Shown in pieces: positions 17,933 to 27,161 of a stretch of DNA of 40,668 nucleotides. The stretch comes from Fimbriimonadaceae bacterium. Lineage in GTDB: Bacteria > Armatimonadota > Fimbriimonadia > Fimbriimonadales > Fimbriimonadaceae. The stretch's first letter is position 1; each line of letters opens with the position of its first letter. The stretch is from NCBI GenBank assembly GCA_020850835.1, contig JADZDX010000076.1:1-40668 (forward strand), written 5' to 3'. The position numbers and the translations under genes were made by a program. The notes under the pieces were generated by a model, which ran no database searches, was not told the DNA's origin, and saw only the letters and a list, made by a program, of their open reading frames with translations.

Positions 17933-19474
17933 GTGCCACCTCAGCACTTTGACACGATCGTCATCGGAAGCGGCCTTGCTGGCCTGACCTTTGCCCTTGA
18001 CGCCGCCAAACAGGGCCCGATCATCGTACTGACGAAGGCCCAGCTTTGGGAATCCAACACCAGCTACGCTCAGGGTGGTATCGCCGCCGCCGTAGGAGAG
18101 AGTGACAGTTGGCAACTTCACGAACAAGATACGCTCATTGCCGGTGCCGGCTTGTGCGACCCGGCGGCCGTTCGATTTCTCGTTCAAGAAGCTCCTGCAG
18201 CCATTGAATGGCTGGCCAGTCTAGGCGCCCAATTCGACAAAGAAACGGACCTAACCGACTGGGCCCTCGGGATGGAGGGCGGGCATAGCCGAAATCGGAT
18301 CGTCCACCACGCAGACCGAACAGGTTGGGAGGTGGAGCGTGCGATGAACGAAGCTGTGCGCAAAGAACCGAACATCACCATCCTAGAGAACGCATTCGTT
18401 ACCGACCTTCTCATGCAGGATGGGCGTTGCATCGGTTGCGCAATGCAGGATCGGGACCTTGGCATTCGGACCTTCACAAGCCGTGCCGTCATATTAGCTA
18501 CCGGTGGCGCCGGAAGGTTATACCAACACACGACAAATCCAAGAATTGCTACCGCAGATGGCGTTGCGCTCGCGGCAAGGGTCGGGGCTGCAATTCAGGA
18601 CATGGAGTTCATGCAATTTCATCCCACTACGCTCTATCACCCCCAGATGCGTTCATTTCTCATCACTGAAGCCGCTCGCGGAGAGGGTGGCACCTTACGG
18701 AGCCATCAAGGGACTCGGTTCATGTACGATTACGACGAGCGTTTGGAACTCGCACCGCGCGATATCGTGGCACGAGCTATTGATGCCGAAATGAAGAAGC
18801 TCCAAACTTGGTGTGTCTATCTGGACATGACCCACCTAGCCCGTTCCCACATCGAAAGGCACTTCCCAACTATTGTTGAAAGGCTAAAGGGGGTCGGGCT
18901 TGAGCCACACAAGAATTGGATTCCCGTTGTTCCGGCTCAACACTATTCATGCGGTGGGGTCGTTACCGACCTGAACGGGCGCACTAGTATTCCCGGCCTC
19001 TTTGCCGCCGGTGAGGTCGCCCGAACTGGCGTGCACGGCGCCAATCGCTTGGCCTCCAATTCCCTATTGGAAGCTCTTGTATTCGCCAAGGCAGCCGCTA
19101 GCGCATTGAGCGGCGAATCAGTCCCTGAGATAAAGCCAACGGGCCCTGGAAATAGGCATTCCATCTTGGAGGCGGATGCCCTTAGAATCAGGCGTTCCCT
19201 GGAAAAGACCATGACCGAGCACGTGGGCATCGTCCGCCACAATCGTGGACTCGCCCAAGCAAGCGCTCGCGTCGCCGAGTTGACGAAGGAATACAATGAC
19301 CTTCCCGAAGCGCCACCCGACGTGTACGCAATTGAAGCAGAGAACCTCCTCATTGCGGCTAAGACCGTTATCGATGGGGCAATTGCACGACAGGTGAATG
19401 TTGGGTTGCACTATAACGCAGACTTAGACAGCGCCTCGGGCCATCAACCAAAGACAAGCATTGCGCCAAAGTGA
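17933..19474 (+). CDS. nadB: L-aspartate oxidase
   Basis: FAD enzyme that oxidises L-aspartate to iminoaspartate, the first step of de novo NAD synthesis. It has 513 residues from GTG 17933. The FAD-binding GSGLAG is at 12-17, and SYAQGGIAAAVG, RGEGGTLRS, LAPRDIVARAI and HGANRLASNSLLEALVF match NadB rather than succinate dehydrogenase, as does the E/D pattern after SYAQGGIAA. The GTG start lies seven bases after the previous stop, with a weak ribosome site. No nadA or nadC is adjacent. The last 31 bases overlap the 3' end of the cytochrome-like gene on the other strand. Confidence 0.93.
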   Translation: MPPQHFDTIVIGSGLAGLTFALDAAKQGPIIVLTKAQLWESNTSYAQGGIAAAVGESDSWQLHEQDTLIAGAGLCDPAAVRFLVQEAPAAIEWLASLGAQFDKETDLTDWALGMEGGHSRNRIVHHADRTGWEVERAMNEAVRKEPNITILENAFVTDLLMQDGRCIGCAMQDRDLGIRTFTSRAVILATGGAGRLYQHTTNPRIATADGVALAARVGAAIQDMEFMQFHPTTLYHPQMRSFLITEAARGEGGTLRSHQGTRFMYDYDERLELAPRDIVARAIDAEMKKLQTWCVYLDMTHLARSHIERHFPTIVERLKGVGLEPHKNWIPVVPAQHYSCGGVVTDLNGRTSIPGLFAAGEVARTGVHGANRLASNSLLEALVFAKAAASALSGESVPEIKPTGPGNRHSILEADALRIRRSLEKTMTEHVGIVRHNRGLAQASARVAELTKEYNDLPEAPPDVYAIEAENLLIAAKTVIDGAIARQVNVGLHYNADLDSASGHQPKTSIAPK

Positions 19475-20190
19475 CCGGTAGCCGCGACGGCAAGTCCCGC
19501 AAGGATGAGCAAGCCAAAGTAGGCAGATGATTCCACTTCCCCTTTGCGACGCCAGAGAACCGTTCCGGTGCACAAGATTAGAGCCGCCACGGCGCAGATG
19601 AAATGCGTAAGGAACTGTCCTTCCCACTTCATTCCTAGCTGAAATGATGCCCGCAGGCCGGTAAAGGCAGTCGGGACGATAAAGATCGTTCCCCAAAGGA
19701 GCCCCAGCCACCCTGCTCTGCGCAGGCCAGAGTCCCGCTTGCGATACCCGAATAACTCAAGGACGACGCCAAATAGAACCAGCGCGATCGGAAAGTGGAC
19801 ATACAGGGGGTGAAAGCTATGCTTGGGGATCAGGCCACCATCCGTCGCCCCGGGATTGCTGGTCGGTTTATCCGTTGCGTTCCCGGGAGCGGTACCGGCG
19901 CTCACCTCATTTCCATTGGAAACTCCGTCACCATCCGAATCCTTCAGGGCCAGTTCGTGCCACAGCGCCTTGGTCATGAGCTCCGGCTTGACCGTCTCGA
20001 TGGCCTCTTCAACATCCCGCCCAAAGACATTCCGCTTTGGTGGATTGGTATGACAGAGCATGCACTTCATGGCCGTCAGCTTGGATGTTGTGCCGATTTC
20101 GGCTGCAGCATGCATTGAGTTCATGATGTCTGGCGTACACCAGCCGAGAGATACAAGGCAACCGAGCACAAAACAGGCAAATCCGCGCAT
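19444..20190 (-). CDS. Haem c-binding CxxCH/DUF2231 membrane protein
   Basis: A 248-residue three-part protein. After an N-terminal signal (about 1-18) comes CMLCH at 43-47, a covalent haem c site in a CHTNPPKRNVFG context seen in small bacterial cytochromes. Next is a calcium-loop motif, DSDGDGVSNGNEVSAGTAP (about 88-106), of the thrombospondin type 3/dockerin kind. Four membrane helices follow (about 127-244) with HPLYVHFPIALV and GHFGAMLVFG, the DUF2231 pattern with conserved histidines. It probably works in membrane-linked electron transfer, though partner and substrate are unknown. The ATG follows an extended -10 by seven bases. It overlaps nadB tail to tail. Confidence 0.82.
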   Translation of the reverse strand: MRGFACFVLGCLVSLGWCTPDIMNSMHAAAEIGTTSKLTAMKCMLCHTNPPKRNVFGRDVEEAIETVKPELMTKALWHELALKDSDGDGVSNGNEVSAGTAPGNATDKPTSNPGATDGGLIPKHSFHPLYVHFPIALVLFGVVLELFGYRKRDSGLRRAGWLGLLWGTIFIVPTAFTGLRASFQLGMKWEGQFLTHFICAVAALILCTGTVLWRRKGEVESSAYFGLLILAGLAVAATGHFGAMLVFG

Positions 20191-20197
20191 GGCGCGT

Positions 20198-20206
20198 ATA
20201 CTACCA
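20198..20206 (-). promoter_or_regulatory. Extended -10 for leaderless cytochrome-like gene
   Basis: Minus-strand TGGTAGTAT (an extended -10) ends seven bases before the ATG at 20190, with no ribosome site between. A separate start from the upstream carboxypeptidase gene is therefore likely, although 45 bases would also allow read-through. Confidence 0.5.
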
Positions 20207-20235
20207 GCCCACGAAGTTCAAAATCCGCGATTCGG

Positions 20236-21939
20236 CTAGATCTTCAAGGTCACGCGCACCGTCCCGGCTCGCTCGTGCTTGGCTACCAAGTGATATTCGC
20301 CCGGCCCACTGACCACCCATTCAAAGACAGCCATGTTATCAGTACCATCAAATTGGTAGCCAAATCCACCCTTGCCGACATGTGACCAACCACTCAGCTG
20401 GCCGGCTACTTGTCGAAGCTTTCCGCTCGCAAGCCATCCGGGCTCAGTACTGCCGGCACCATGGGTAGGCTCACCGTTGCGGCTAATCTCACCCACAACC
20501 CCTCGAACCAGCTTCTTCATGTCCGCGTGCTTTGTCACAGTAGTGGGCAAATAGCCTGAGTTGATGACGGCCATCCGAATCCGGATCGAGCTGCCTACAG
20601 CGGTGGTCTGGACCTCTTTCAATTCCAACTTCGGTGAAGCCGAGGCCTGCCAAATGGCAAAGTCCCCCAAGGGCGCGATTTCCTTCTCCAAGAACTTTGG
20701 CGGAGGGTTCCGAAACGCATTGAAAGCGTCCCAGCCACCAATTTCAACTTCACCAAGTTGCGGGTGGGTAAAGGGCTTCCAGTCATGGTAGCCCTGACCA
20801 TCCAGCTTCTCATCGCTCCACTTGAGCATTTTAAGATCATCCTCAAATGGGTGATCCCGCCCCCAGTCAATGTACTTGTAGTCTGTTATGCCGGCCTGGC
20901 GCTGAGGTGCCCAGATTTCGCAGGTCCAGGCATGGACCCCCCGGTGCTCAAACATCCAGTCATCGAAGGTACCCGTGATTACTTCCTTGGGGTGGTACTT
21001 AAACTCATGAAAATTACTGATCGCCGGGTACCCAGTGATCTCCTGACACTTCGCGCCAAAGTCTTTGTAAACCCATAGGTCTTCGGCGGGCATATCGTCA
21101 TCAGGGTAACGGCAAGGTGGACGCAGGAACACGCCGCTATAGGTATGGAAAGTAATAGCGCCACAGACGTTCGGGCGGTCAAAGATGGCCTGCACTGCGG
21201 CTCGGATCTCCGGTTCACTGGTGGGATAGGGTCCCGCTCCGTACTGCTCGTGCTCTTGCCGCCATGCCGCCGGGAAATTTCGGTTCATATCGAGGCCTTG
21301 CTTAACCTTTCTGCCCCGCATAGTTAGGCCGTCGTAGTTGTGAAACAGCCCTTCAGGGATGACTCGATAGTAGGTACCCCCGACGTCATTGGGTTGTCGC
21401 TTTTCCATCAGGCGCGGCTCCCGCTCGCTAACCTTCCAGGGACCGTTCGCATCCTTGATCCGGATATTCAAGAGCTTGCCATCGCCATTGATATCCATTC
21501 GTTCGAGCCCGTAAAGATCCTCTTCATCAAAGGGATAAGGCCGCGTCGAACTTCGGATCATCCTCGGCACATCTTCGAGGGCCCATTCTGCGCCATCCGG
21601 GTTGAGCCGAGGCACCAAGTAGAAGGCTCGCGAGTTGAGGACATGGGTTATCTGGTCATCCTTACCAAAGCCCGTGCAGAGTTTGTTGAGCAGGTGCAGG
21701 ATAGCAGTCCCAGCACTCACCTCAGTAGCGTGGATATTCCCATCGCACCAAAAGGCGGGCTTATCTTCTGCGGGCCCCGTCACCGAATTGGTTACGGTCA
21801 GTAACCATATATCCTTGCCTTCGTAGCTCTTGCCGATACTCTCGACTTCAACCAAGGGAGGAAACTCCTTGGCAAAGTCGTGGAGTAATTTCGAGAAGTC
21901 GTCGTAACGATAGTACCGATTGAAGGCAATTTCGATCAT
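20236..21939 (-). CDS. M14 family zinc carboxypeptidase
   Basis: A 567-residue metallopeptidase. The zinc ligands His70 and Glu73 are in CDGNIHATEVSAG; the third ligand His is in AITFHTYSG. The catalytic glutamate is probably that of HAWTCEIWAP. LNPDGAEWAL and RKVKQGLDMNRNFPAAW are also typical of M14. The peptidase domain covers about 1-415, followed by a beta-rich C-terminal domain. No signal peptide is visible, so it may act in the cytoplasm, unlike most secreted M14 enzymes. CATAAT lies six bases before the ATG and there is no ribosome site. Confidence 0.88.
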   Translation of the reverse strand: MIEIAFNRYYRYDDFSKLLHDFAKEFPPLVEVESIGKSYEGKDIWLLTVTNSVTGPAEDKPAFWCDGNIHATEVSAGTAILHLLNKLCTGFGKDDQITHVLNSRAFYLVPRLNPDGAEWALEDVPRMIRSSTRPYPFDEEDLYGLERMDINGDGKLLNIRIKDANGPWKVSEREPRLMEKRQPNDVGGTYYRVIPEGLFHNYDGLTMRGRKVKQGLDMNRNFPAAWRQEHEQYGAGPYPTSEPEIRAAVQAIFDRPNVCGAITFHTYSGVFLRPPCRYPDDDMPAEDLWVYKDFGAKCQEITGYPAISNFHEFKYHPKEVITGTFDDWMFEHRGVHAWTCEIWAPQRQAGITDYKYIDWGRDHPFEDDLKMLKWSDEKLDGQGYHDWKPFTHPQLGEVEIGGWDAFNAFRNPPPKFLEKEIAPLGDFAIWQASASPKLELKEVQTTAVGSSIRIRMAVINSGYLPTTVTKHADMKKLVRGVVGEISRNGEPTHGAGSTEPGWLASGKLRQVAGQLSGWSHVGKGGFGYQFDGTDNMAVFEWVVSGPGEYHLVAKHERAGTVRVTLKI

Positions 21940-21945
21940 GAGTTC

Positions 21946-21951
21946 ATTATG
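21946..21951 (-). promoter_or_regulatory. Candidate -10 for leaderless carboxypeptidase gene
   Basis: Minus-strand CATAAT followed by six bases and the ATG at 21939. No ribosome site and no obvious -35. Confidence 0.4.
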
Positions 21952-22059
21952 CCGGAGATCGACCCGCTACCTTGAGGTCTAGTTGCGCTCTCTGCAGCCC
22001 CCCAAATATCCCGAGCAAAAAAACCACAATCTTCTTGAAACTGTGGAATAGCTACGGTA

Positions 22060-22398
22060 ATGCGACGAAAAGGCTTTACTCTGGTAGAAATTATGATCGT
22101 GGTGCTGATCATAGGCATCCTACTCGCGGTCGCAGTACCCCAGTGGGTTCGAGCGAGGGAAAGTACCCGCACACGCACCTGCATGAAGAATCTATACGAG
22201 ATTGATAATGCTAAGGCTCGCTGGGCCATGGAGAATAACCTTCCCGGTTCCTCCGTTCCCACGGCAGCCGATATTGCTCCAATCTTTATCAAAGGGGCAA
22301 TGCCTATTTGCCCCGTTTCTGGTGTCTACACGATCAATCAGGTCGATATTGAGCCCAGTTGCAGTATTCATGGCAACCTGGGCGCCTGGACTCCGTAA
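22060..22398 (+). CDS. Small type IV pilin-like protein
   Basis: A 112-residue pseudopilin: RRKGFTLVEIMIVVLIIGIL has the canonical prepilin peptidase site (G before F, glutamate at +5) followed by the hydrophobic helix. The mature globular part is short and has three cysteines (CMKN, ICPV, PSCS), compatible with a disulfide; VDIEPSCSIHG suggests a small C-terminal domain of the kind seen in compact prepilin-like proteins. It stands alone: no pilus assembly genes (pilB, pilC, pilD) are in the window. Converges on the CapD-like gene with six bases between stops. Confidence 0.88.
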   Translation: MRRKGFTLVEIMIVVLIIGILLAVAVPQWVRARESTRTRTCMKNLYEIDNAKARWAMENNLPGSSVPTAADIAPIFIKGAMPICPVSGVYTINQVDIEPSCSIHGNLGAWTP

Positions 22399-22404
22399 GA
22401 AGGT

Positions 22405-24270
22405 CTACGCGGCTTGACGTTCATCCCATGACTGCGACAAGTCGTGCTTACCCCAAGCCAAATCCATAAGATACTGATGGGCTCGTTCCTGTTCCCCAGC
22501 GTCACACAGGGTCTGCAAAGCATCCAATTCATCTTGAAGCCAGTTGAAGTCCACGGGCGAAGTAAGGGCCATTCTGATCTTGGGTTGGTCCGTAGGGATT
22601 AACGACTCCACATCATAGGTCAATTCCTCGTAAAGTTTCTCACCGGGCCTTGGACCAATAAACTTTACGTCAATATCCTCGTGGGGCACCAATCCATGTA
22701 GCCGGATCAGATCATAGGCCAAGTCAACGATCTTGACAGGATCGCCCATATCAAGAATGAACAATTCTCCGTTCTCGCCGATTGCGCCTGCTTGAAGAAT
22801 CAATTGAACCGCCTCGGGAATCGTCATGAAAAACCGAGTCATATCAGGATGAGTGATGCGAACCGGCCCTCCTCGCTGAATCTGACTCTTTATTAGCGGG
22901 ACCAACGAACCCCGCGAGCCTAAAACATTCCCGAACCGGACGACGGCAAACTTAGTCTCAGATCGTTGGGCGTACGCCCCAACGACCATTTCCGCCACAC
23001 GCTTGGTCGCCCCCATAACGCTTGTTGGCTTTACGGCCTTATCCGTTGAAATCAGTACAAATCGGCGCGCTTGATGTTGCACCGCTATTTCCACGGCGCA
23101 AAGCGTCCCGAACACATTGTTGCGAATGGCCTCAATCGGATTGGATTGCATGAGCGGGACATGCTTATGCGCCGCGGCATGGAACACGACCGACGGTTGG
23201 ACCTTGGCAAAGGCATACTTCATGGCATCCGCATCGCGGACATCAGCCACAACGCATGTCGGGGTGAAGCTTGTCGTCTGGATCAGTTCCTGTTCGATCT
23301 CGTAGAGGCTGTTCTCGCCCTTACCCAACAGGGTAAGCCGAGCTGGTTCTAGTGCAGAAACCTGACGGGCTAACTCGCTACCAATGGAACCGCCGCCGCC
23401 TGTAATCAGGACGCTTTCGCCCCTGGTGATCTGGTTGAGCAAGTCGGGGTGGGGTTCGGCAACTGGACGGCGAAGCAGGTCTTCAAGATCTACTTTGCGC
23501 AACTGCTGCCGCAAGTTCACTGCTCCGTGAAGCAAATTGGATACGCTCGGCAATGTGCGAACCCGAACATTGGTCTTCATGCAGAGGTCATTGACGCGAC
23601 GCATCGTTGAGCCGTCCGCACTAGGAAGGCAGATGATGATTTCTTCGATATCTAGGTTTTGCACAAGGTGCTGAACGTCCTCGGTAGTCCCGAGCACGCG
23701 AACCCCTTGGATAATGAGCGACCGCTTGAGGGGATCATCATCCACGAATCCAACGACCACCCGATGCTCATTCCGAACTCGGCCAAGTTCGCGCAACACA
23801 AACTCACCGGCATCACCGGCTCCAACGATCAGGGTTCGTATCCGGCGAGTTTGTGAGCCCCAAGGGCGGTGTCCCCAACTGACAAGGCGGGTGACTACAC
23901 GACTGCCCGTCATCCCGACCAAACTCAAGAACCCAAAGAGGAGCGGAAAGGCCAAGTTCTTCGAGCCGATTTGCAAGCGATCTACGCAGGCTAGGCCCAA
24001 GGTTAAGACCATGGAAACCAAGCTCAGGTTAAGCTGATCATATAACCCAACATAACGAGGGTTGATACGATGAATTCCTCGCCACAACAATGTGGCAGCG
24101 GAAACCACCAACATCGGACCTCCATAGATCGCAATGTAGCGTTCACCTGTTAGAACCCAACGCTCCTGCGTCCCGATATAGAGAGCCCCTGCCAAGCTGA
24201 GTTGAATCCAGACCATGTCGGGAAGAATTCGAAACAACGCACGTCCAATTCGAAATAGGGGCAAGCTCAC
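22405..24270 (-). CDS. CapD/FlaA1-type nucleotide-sugar 4,6-dehydratase
   Basis: A 621-residue membrane-anchored protein of the WbpM/PglF/CapD class, which convert UDP-GlcNAc to a 4-keto-6-deoxy sugar for surface glycans. Four N-terminal membrane helices (about 10-140) are followed by a first Rossmann domain (LIVGAGDAGEFVLREL) and a second short-chain dehydrogenase domain starting VLITGGGGSIGSEL. STDKAVKPTSVMGATKR carries the catalytic region, in which methionine replaces the usual tyrosine of SYK, as in this family. GTG start at 24270 with GAGGA nine bases upstream. It is well separated from the ugd and exosortase cluster but fits the same polysaccharide theme. Confidence 0.9.
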   Translation of the reverse strand: MSLPLFRIGRALFRILPDMVWIQLSLAGALYIGTQERWVLTGERYIAIYGGPMLVVSAATLLWRGIHRINPRYVGLYDQLNLSLVSMVLTLGLACVDRLQIGSKNLAFPLLFGFLSLVGMTGSRVVTRLVSWGHRPWGSQTRRIRTLIVGAGDAGEFVLRELGRVRNEHRVVVGFVDDDPLKRSLIIQGVRVLGTTEDVQHLVQNLDIEEIIICLPSADGSTMRRVNDLCMKTNVRVRTLPSVSNLLHGAVNLRQQLRKVDLEDLLRRPVAEPHPDLLNQITRGESVLITGGGGSIGSELARQVSALEPARLTLLGKGENSLYEIEQELIQTTSFTPTCVVADVRDADAMKYAFAKVQPSVVFHAAAHKHVPLMQSNPIEAIRNNVFGTLCAVEIAVQHQARRFVLISTDKAVKPTSVMGATKRVAEMVVGAYAQRSETKFAVVRFGNVLGSRGSLVPLIKSQIQRGGPVRITHPDMTRFFMTIPEAVQLILQAGAIGENGELFILDMGDPVKIVDLAYDLIRLHGLVPHEDIDVKFIGPRPGEKLYEELTYDVESLIPTDQPKIRMALTSPVDFNWLQDELDALQTLCDAGEQERAHQYLMDLAWGKHDLSQSWDERQAA

Positions 24271-24385
24271 AGTGTCCTCGTCGCCCTTACTAGACTGGTA
24301 GGGCTACTAGGATTATCGGCGCACCACTGCGGGGTTTCAAGCCCAAATTGGTCGTAATGCGGACAATACAGACGAACGAGCCCTT

Positions 24386-26527
24386 CTACTCTTCAAATGG
24401 ATCAATCTCAACCGGTGGCCCCGTCCTTCGTCCGGACAACACGGCCTCAACCTCCATCGGACTCACCAAAACTTCACGAGAACGAGCCCCAACGCGGGGG
24501 CCAACGATCCCTCTGTCTTCCATCATATCCAAGAGGCGCGACGCTCGCTGGAACCCAATACTGAACTTGCGCTGGATCATGCTTGTGCTCGCCTCCTGGC
24601 GATCAACGACAAACGTGACAACTTCCTGCCACAGTTCGTCATGTGCTTCTTCGGCTACTTCCCTTTCGCGTTCCTTGACGGCGATCGCAATTGGATCAAG
24701 GACGTATTGAGGTGCCTCTTGCTCACGCCAAAACTCGCAAACTGCCTCAATCTCCTTCTCGCCAACATAGCAACCTTGCATGCGAGTCGGCTTGTTTGCA
24801 TCAATAGGCATAAAGAGCATGTCACCCTTGCCTACCAGCCTTTCAGCTCCCGCGCCATCAAGAATGGTTCGAGAGTCAATCTGCGAGGAAACCGCGAACG
24901 CCATTCGGCTGGGGATATTTGCCTTGATCGTGCCCGTGATCACGTCCACGCTGGGACGTTGGGTGGCGATTACAAGGTGGATGCCCACGGCACGAGCCAA
25001 TTGTGCCAGCCGAACAATGCTGGTCTCCACCTCGGCCGCAGCCTGAATCATGAGGTCGGCCAGCTCGTCAATGATGACGACGATATAGGGCATCTTGTCT
25101 TGGAAGCTTGCTTGGGCATTGTAACCGTCAATGTTCCGTACCCCAATCTCGCTTAGGCGGTCGTACCGCATGTCCATCTCCCTCCAGACCGCTCGAAGAA
25201 CTCCGGGGGCTTCCGTGATGTCTTTGACCACGGGACACATGAGATGTGGAATGCCATCAAATAGGGTCAGTTCAACTCGCTTGGGGTCAATCATGACAAG
25301 CCGGACATCCTTGGGAGTGTTGCGAAGCAGCAGGGATGTGATAATGCTGGCGAGCCCGATGGATTTACCGCTATTAGTCGCGCCGCCAATCAAGAGGTGC
25401 GGCATCTTTGAAAGGTCTGCGTAGCGATTGTTTCCGCTTACGTCTTGGCCCAAGGCAACGATGAGGCGATTCGGTCCATCAAGGAACTCGTTTGTCTCAC
25501 AGACCTCACGCATGGCAACCATGGCGGGCTGACTATTGGGGACTTCAACACCTACGGCGGCCTTACCAGGAATCGGAGCTTCAACGCGTACGTGTGCTGC
25601 CGCTAGATTCATGGCAATGTTGTCACCCAAATTGGTAATGCGGCGGACATTCACCCCGGGGCCGAGCTGAATCTCGTAGCGCGTTATCGTAGGGCCGGTT
25701 GCAACCTCGGTTACGTTGGCTTCGATCCCAAACTCCTCCAGCGTACGCTCTAGAGTCTCAATATTGGCCTGCATTTCTTGAGCGCTTCGACGCTGCTTGG
25801 GTGGTGGCTGATTGAGCAAGGTCAGCGGCGGGAGCTTATAACCTTCCTTGTCCTTGGGAGTTGGTTGCAAGGTGAATGGATTCTCCGCCTTATGGATAAT
25901 AGTAGCCTTGCGCGGTGCTGGGCGGGGTGGCTCGTCCTCCACTTCATTTAACTCCGGCATCCGAACGGCCGCGCGTTCGGCAACGGGTAACGAGATTCGC
26001 TGAGCCGGCTTCTTGCGGCGGCTTGTCAGGCGCGACATGATCATATGGAGTGGCGAATTGACGCACAGGATCACACCCACCATTCCAAGGGCACCTAAGC
26101 CGACCGGTTTAGCTTGCCCCAGTAAGGTGTCAAAAGCCCACCCGATGATTGCTCCAATATAGCCACCCGAATGTTGGGCCGCAGAGGGATCAAAATAGTC
26201 ACCTCGTGGCTGGTTTGAAGCCATCGATCCAACGAGGGTAAGGAAGAGGCACGCAACCCCCCAACTCAGGCGGCCGACTTCGAACTGCCGACGGCCGAGC
26301 AAGACGGTGACCCCGAGAATTAGCAAGGCCACTGGGGCAGCCCAAGCGGCTCGCCCGAAAAGGGTGGAGAAGACATTACCGAGCGCGTTGCCGATGACAC
26401 CGGCATTCCCAAGCCCAAGCGCGATCGTCATGATTAGCGCGACCGCAACAAGGACAACTCCGGCCACGTCGCCGTGACGGTGCGATGACTCCACCGGTTT
26501 TGAATTTCGATTGGCGCGTGTTGCCAT
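24386..26527 (-). CDS. ftsK: FtsK/SpoIIIE DNA translocase
   Basis: Septal DNA pump that moves chromosome ends during division. From ATG 26527 it is 713 residues. Four or so N-terminal membrane helices (about 20-165) are followed by a short linker and the motor. Walker A is GGATNSGKS with Lys388; DPKRVELTLFDGIPHL and a Walker B region IVVIIDELADLM follow, and LVIATQRPSVDVITG is FtsK-typical. The end is a winged-helix gamma domain (IQRKFSIGFQRASRLLDMME) that reads polarity sequences. ATG 26551 is possible, but GAGG lies five bases before 26527. A TATACT at 26586-26591 is a plausible -10. Confidence 0.94.
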   Translation of the reverse strand: MATRANRNSKPVESSHRHGDVAGVVLVAVALIMTIALGLGNAGVIGNALGNVFSTLFGRAAWAAPVALLILGVTVLLGRRQFEVGRLSWGVACLFLTLVGSMASNQPRGDYFDPSAAQHSGGYIGAIIGWAFDTLLGQAKPVGLGALGMVGVILCVNSPLHMIMSRLTSRRKKPAQRISLPVAERAAVRMPELNEVEDEPPRPAPRKATIIHKAENPFTLQPTPKDKEGYKLPPLTLLNQPPPKQRRSAQEMQANIETLERTLEEFGIEANVTEVATGPTITRYEIQLGPGVNVRRITNLGDNIAMNLAAAHVRVEAPIPGKAAVGVEVPNSQPAMVAMREVCETNEFLDGPNRLIVALGQDVSGNNRYADLSKMPHLLIGGATNSGKSIGLASIITSLLLRNTPKDVRLVMIDPKRVELTLFDGIPHLMCPVVKDITEAPGVLRAVWREMDMRYDRLSEIGVRNIDGYNAQASFQDKMPYIVVIIDELADLMIQAAAEVETSIVRLAQLARAVGIHLVIATQRPSVDVITGTIKANIPSRMAFAVSSQIDSRTILDGAGAERLVGKGDMLFMPIDANKPTRMQGCYVGEKEIEAVCEFWREQEAPQYVLDPIAIAVKEREREVAEEAHDELWQEVVTFVVDRQEASTSMIQRKFSIGFQRASRLLDMMEDRGIVGPRVGARSREVLVSPMEVEAVLSGRRTGPPVEIDPFEE

Positions 26528-26585
26528 CCTAGCCTCAGGTGCGCTACGCATTGATGCATTCCATTGCCCTCGCGTAGTCGTTTTT

Positions 26586-26591
26586 AGTATA
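26586..26591 (-). promoter_or_regulatory. Candidate -10 element of ftsK
   Basis: Minus-strand TATACT preceded by TG, about 58 bases before the chosen ATG, which gives a leader that includes a GAGG ribosome site. No well-spaced -35 is seen. Confidence 0.4.
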
Positions 26592-26630
26592 CAGGAAGTT
26601 GCACTTGTTTGCGGGTCAATCTTTTCTTGA

Positions 26631-26639
26631 TGCTAGAAT
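26631..26639 (+). promoter_or_regulatory. Extended -10 of GYF-domain pair
   Basis: TGCTAGAAT fits TGnTAnnnT. It is followed by a leader of about ten bases with GAGGGA, which lies four bases before the ATG at 26655. Confidence 0.5.
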
Positions 26640-26654
26640 GGCGCGAGGGACACA

Positions 26655-27161
26655 ATGAGCTACTTCGTCGTTGATTCAAATACCGGGCAGAAATACGGCC
26701 CCGCCGACATAGACGTTCTGAACCAATGGATCGCGGAGGGGCGAGTCACTCCTCAGACTGTGCTGGAAGATGCCGATACCGGGTCCAAAATTGGAGCCGG
26801 GGCGATAGCGGGACTGAATTTTGGGATTGCGCCACCGCCGGCAACACCTATGCCTCCGGCGACCGACTCGTACCCCAATCCCTCTTCGAGTTCAGGAGCC
26901 CCCTTTTCGGCCCCCAGCCCCTACCCGCGCGACATCGGGCCAAGTTCAGATCAAAGTGGCAAAATAATCGGAAGCTATGTCTGTAGCGTGATCGGGATTT
27001 TCTGTTGCCCGATTGTCCTTTGCTCGGTTGGCATCATGTTGGCGAATCAAGCGAAAGATGCAGGAGATCAACGTGGGGTGACCGCTAAGACGGTCGGGAT
27101 TGTCTGCCTCGTGATCGGTATTCTTTTTGGCGTGTTGAGTCTTGGGTTGAATAGGCGATGA
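26655..27161 (+). CDS. GYF_2/DUF4190-type membrane protein A
   Basis: A 168-residue protein with an N-terminal GYF_2-like domain (SYFVVDSNTGQKYGPADIDVLNQWIAEG, about 1-55; a domain class thought to bind proline-rich segments), a Pro/Ser-rich linker (about 58-96) and two closely spaced membrane helices (about 104-125 and 146-164) with DUF4190-like LCSVGIMLANQAKDAG between them. It is probably a membrane adaptor exposing the domain to the cytoplasm. GAGGGA before the ATG gives a clear start. The stop overlaps the start of its paralogue (ATGA). Confidence 0.78.
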   Translation: MSYFVVDSNTGQKYGPADIDVLNQWIAEGRVTPQTVLEDADTGSKIGAGAIAGLNFGIAPPPATPMPPATDSYPNPSSSSGAPFSAPSPYPRDIGPSSDQSGKIIGSYVCSVIGIFCCPIVLCSVGIMLANQAKDAGDQRGVTAKTVGIVCLVIGILFGVLSLGLNRR

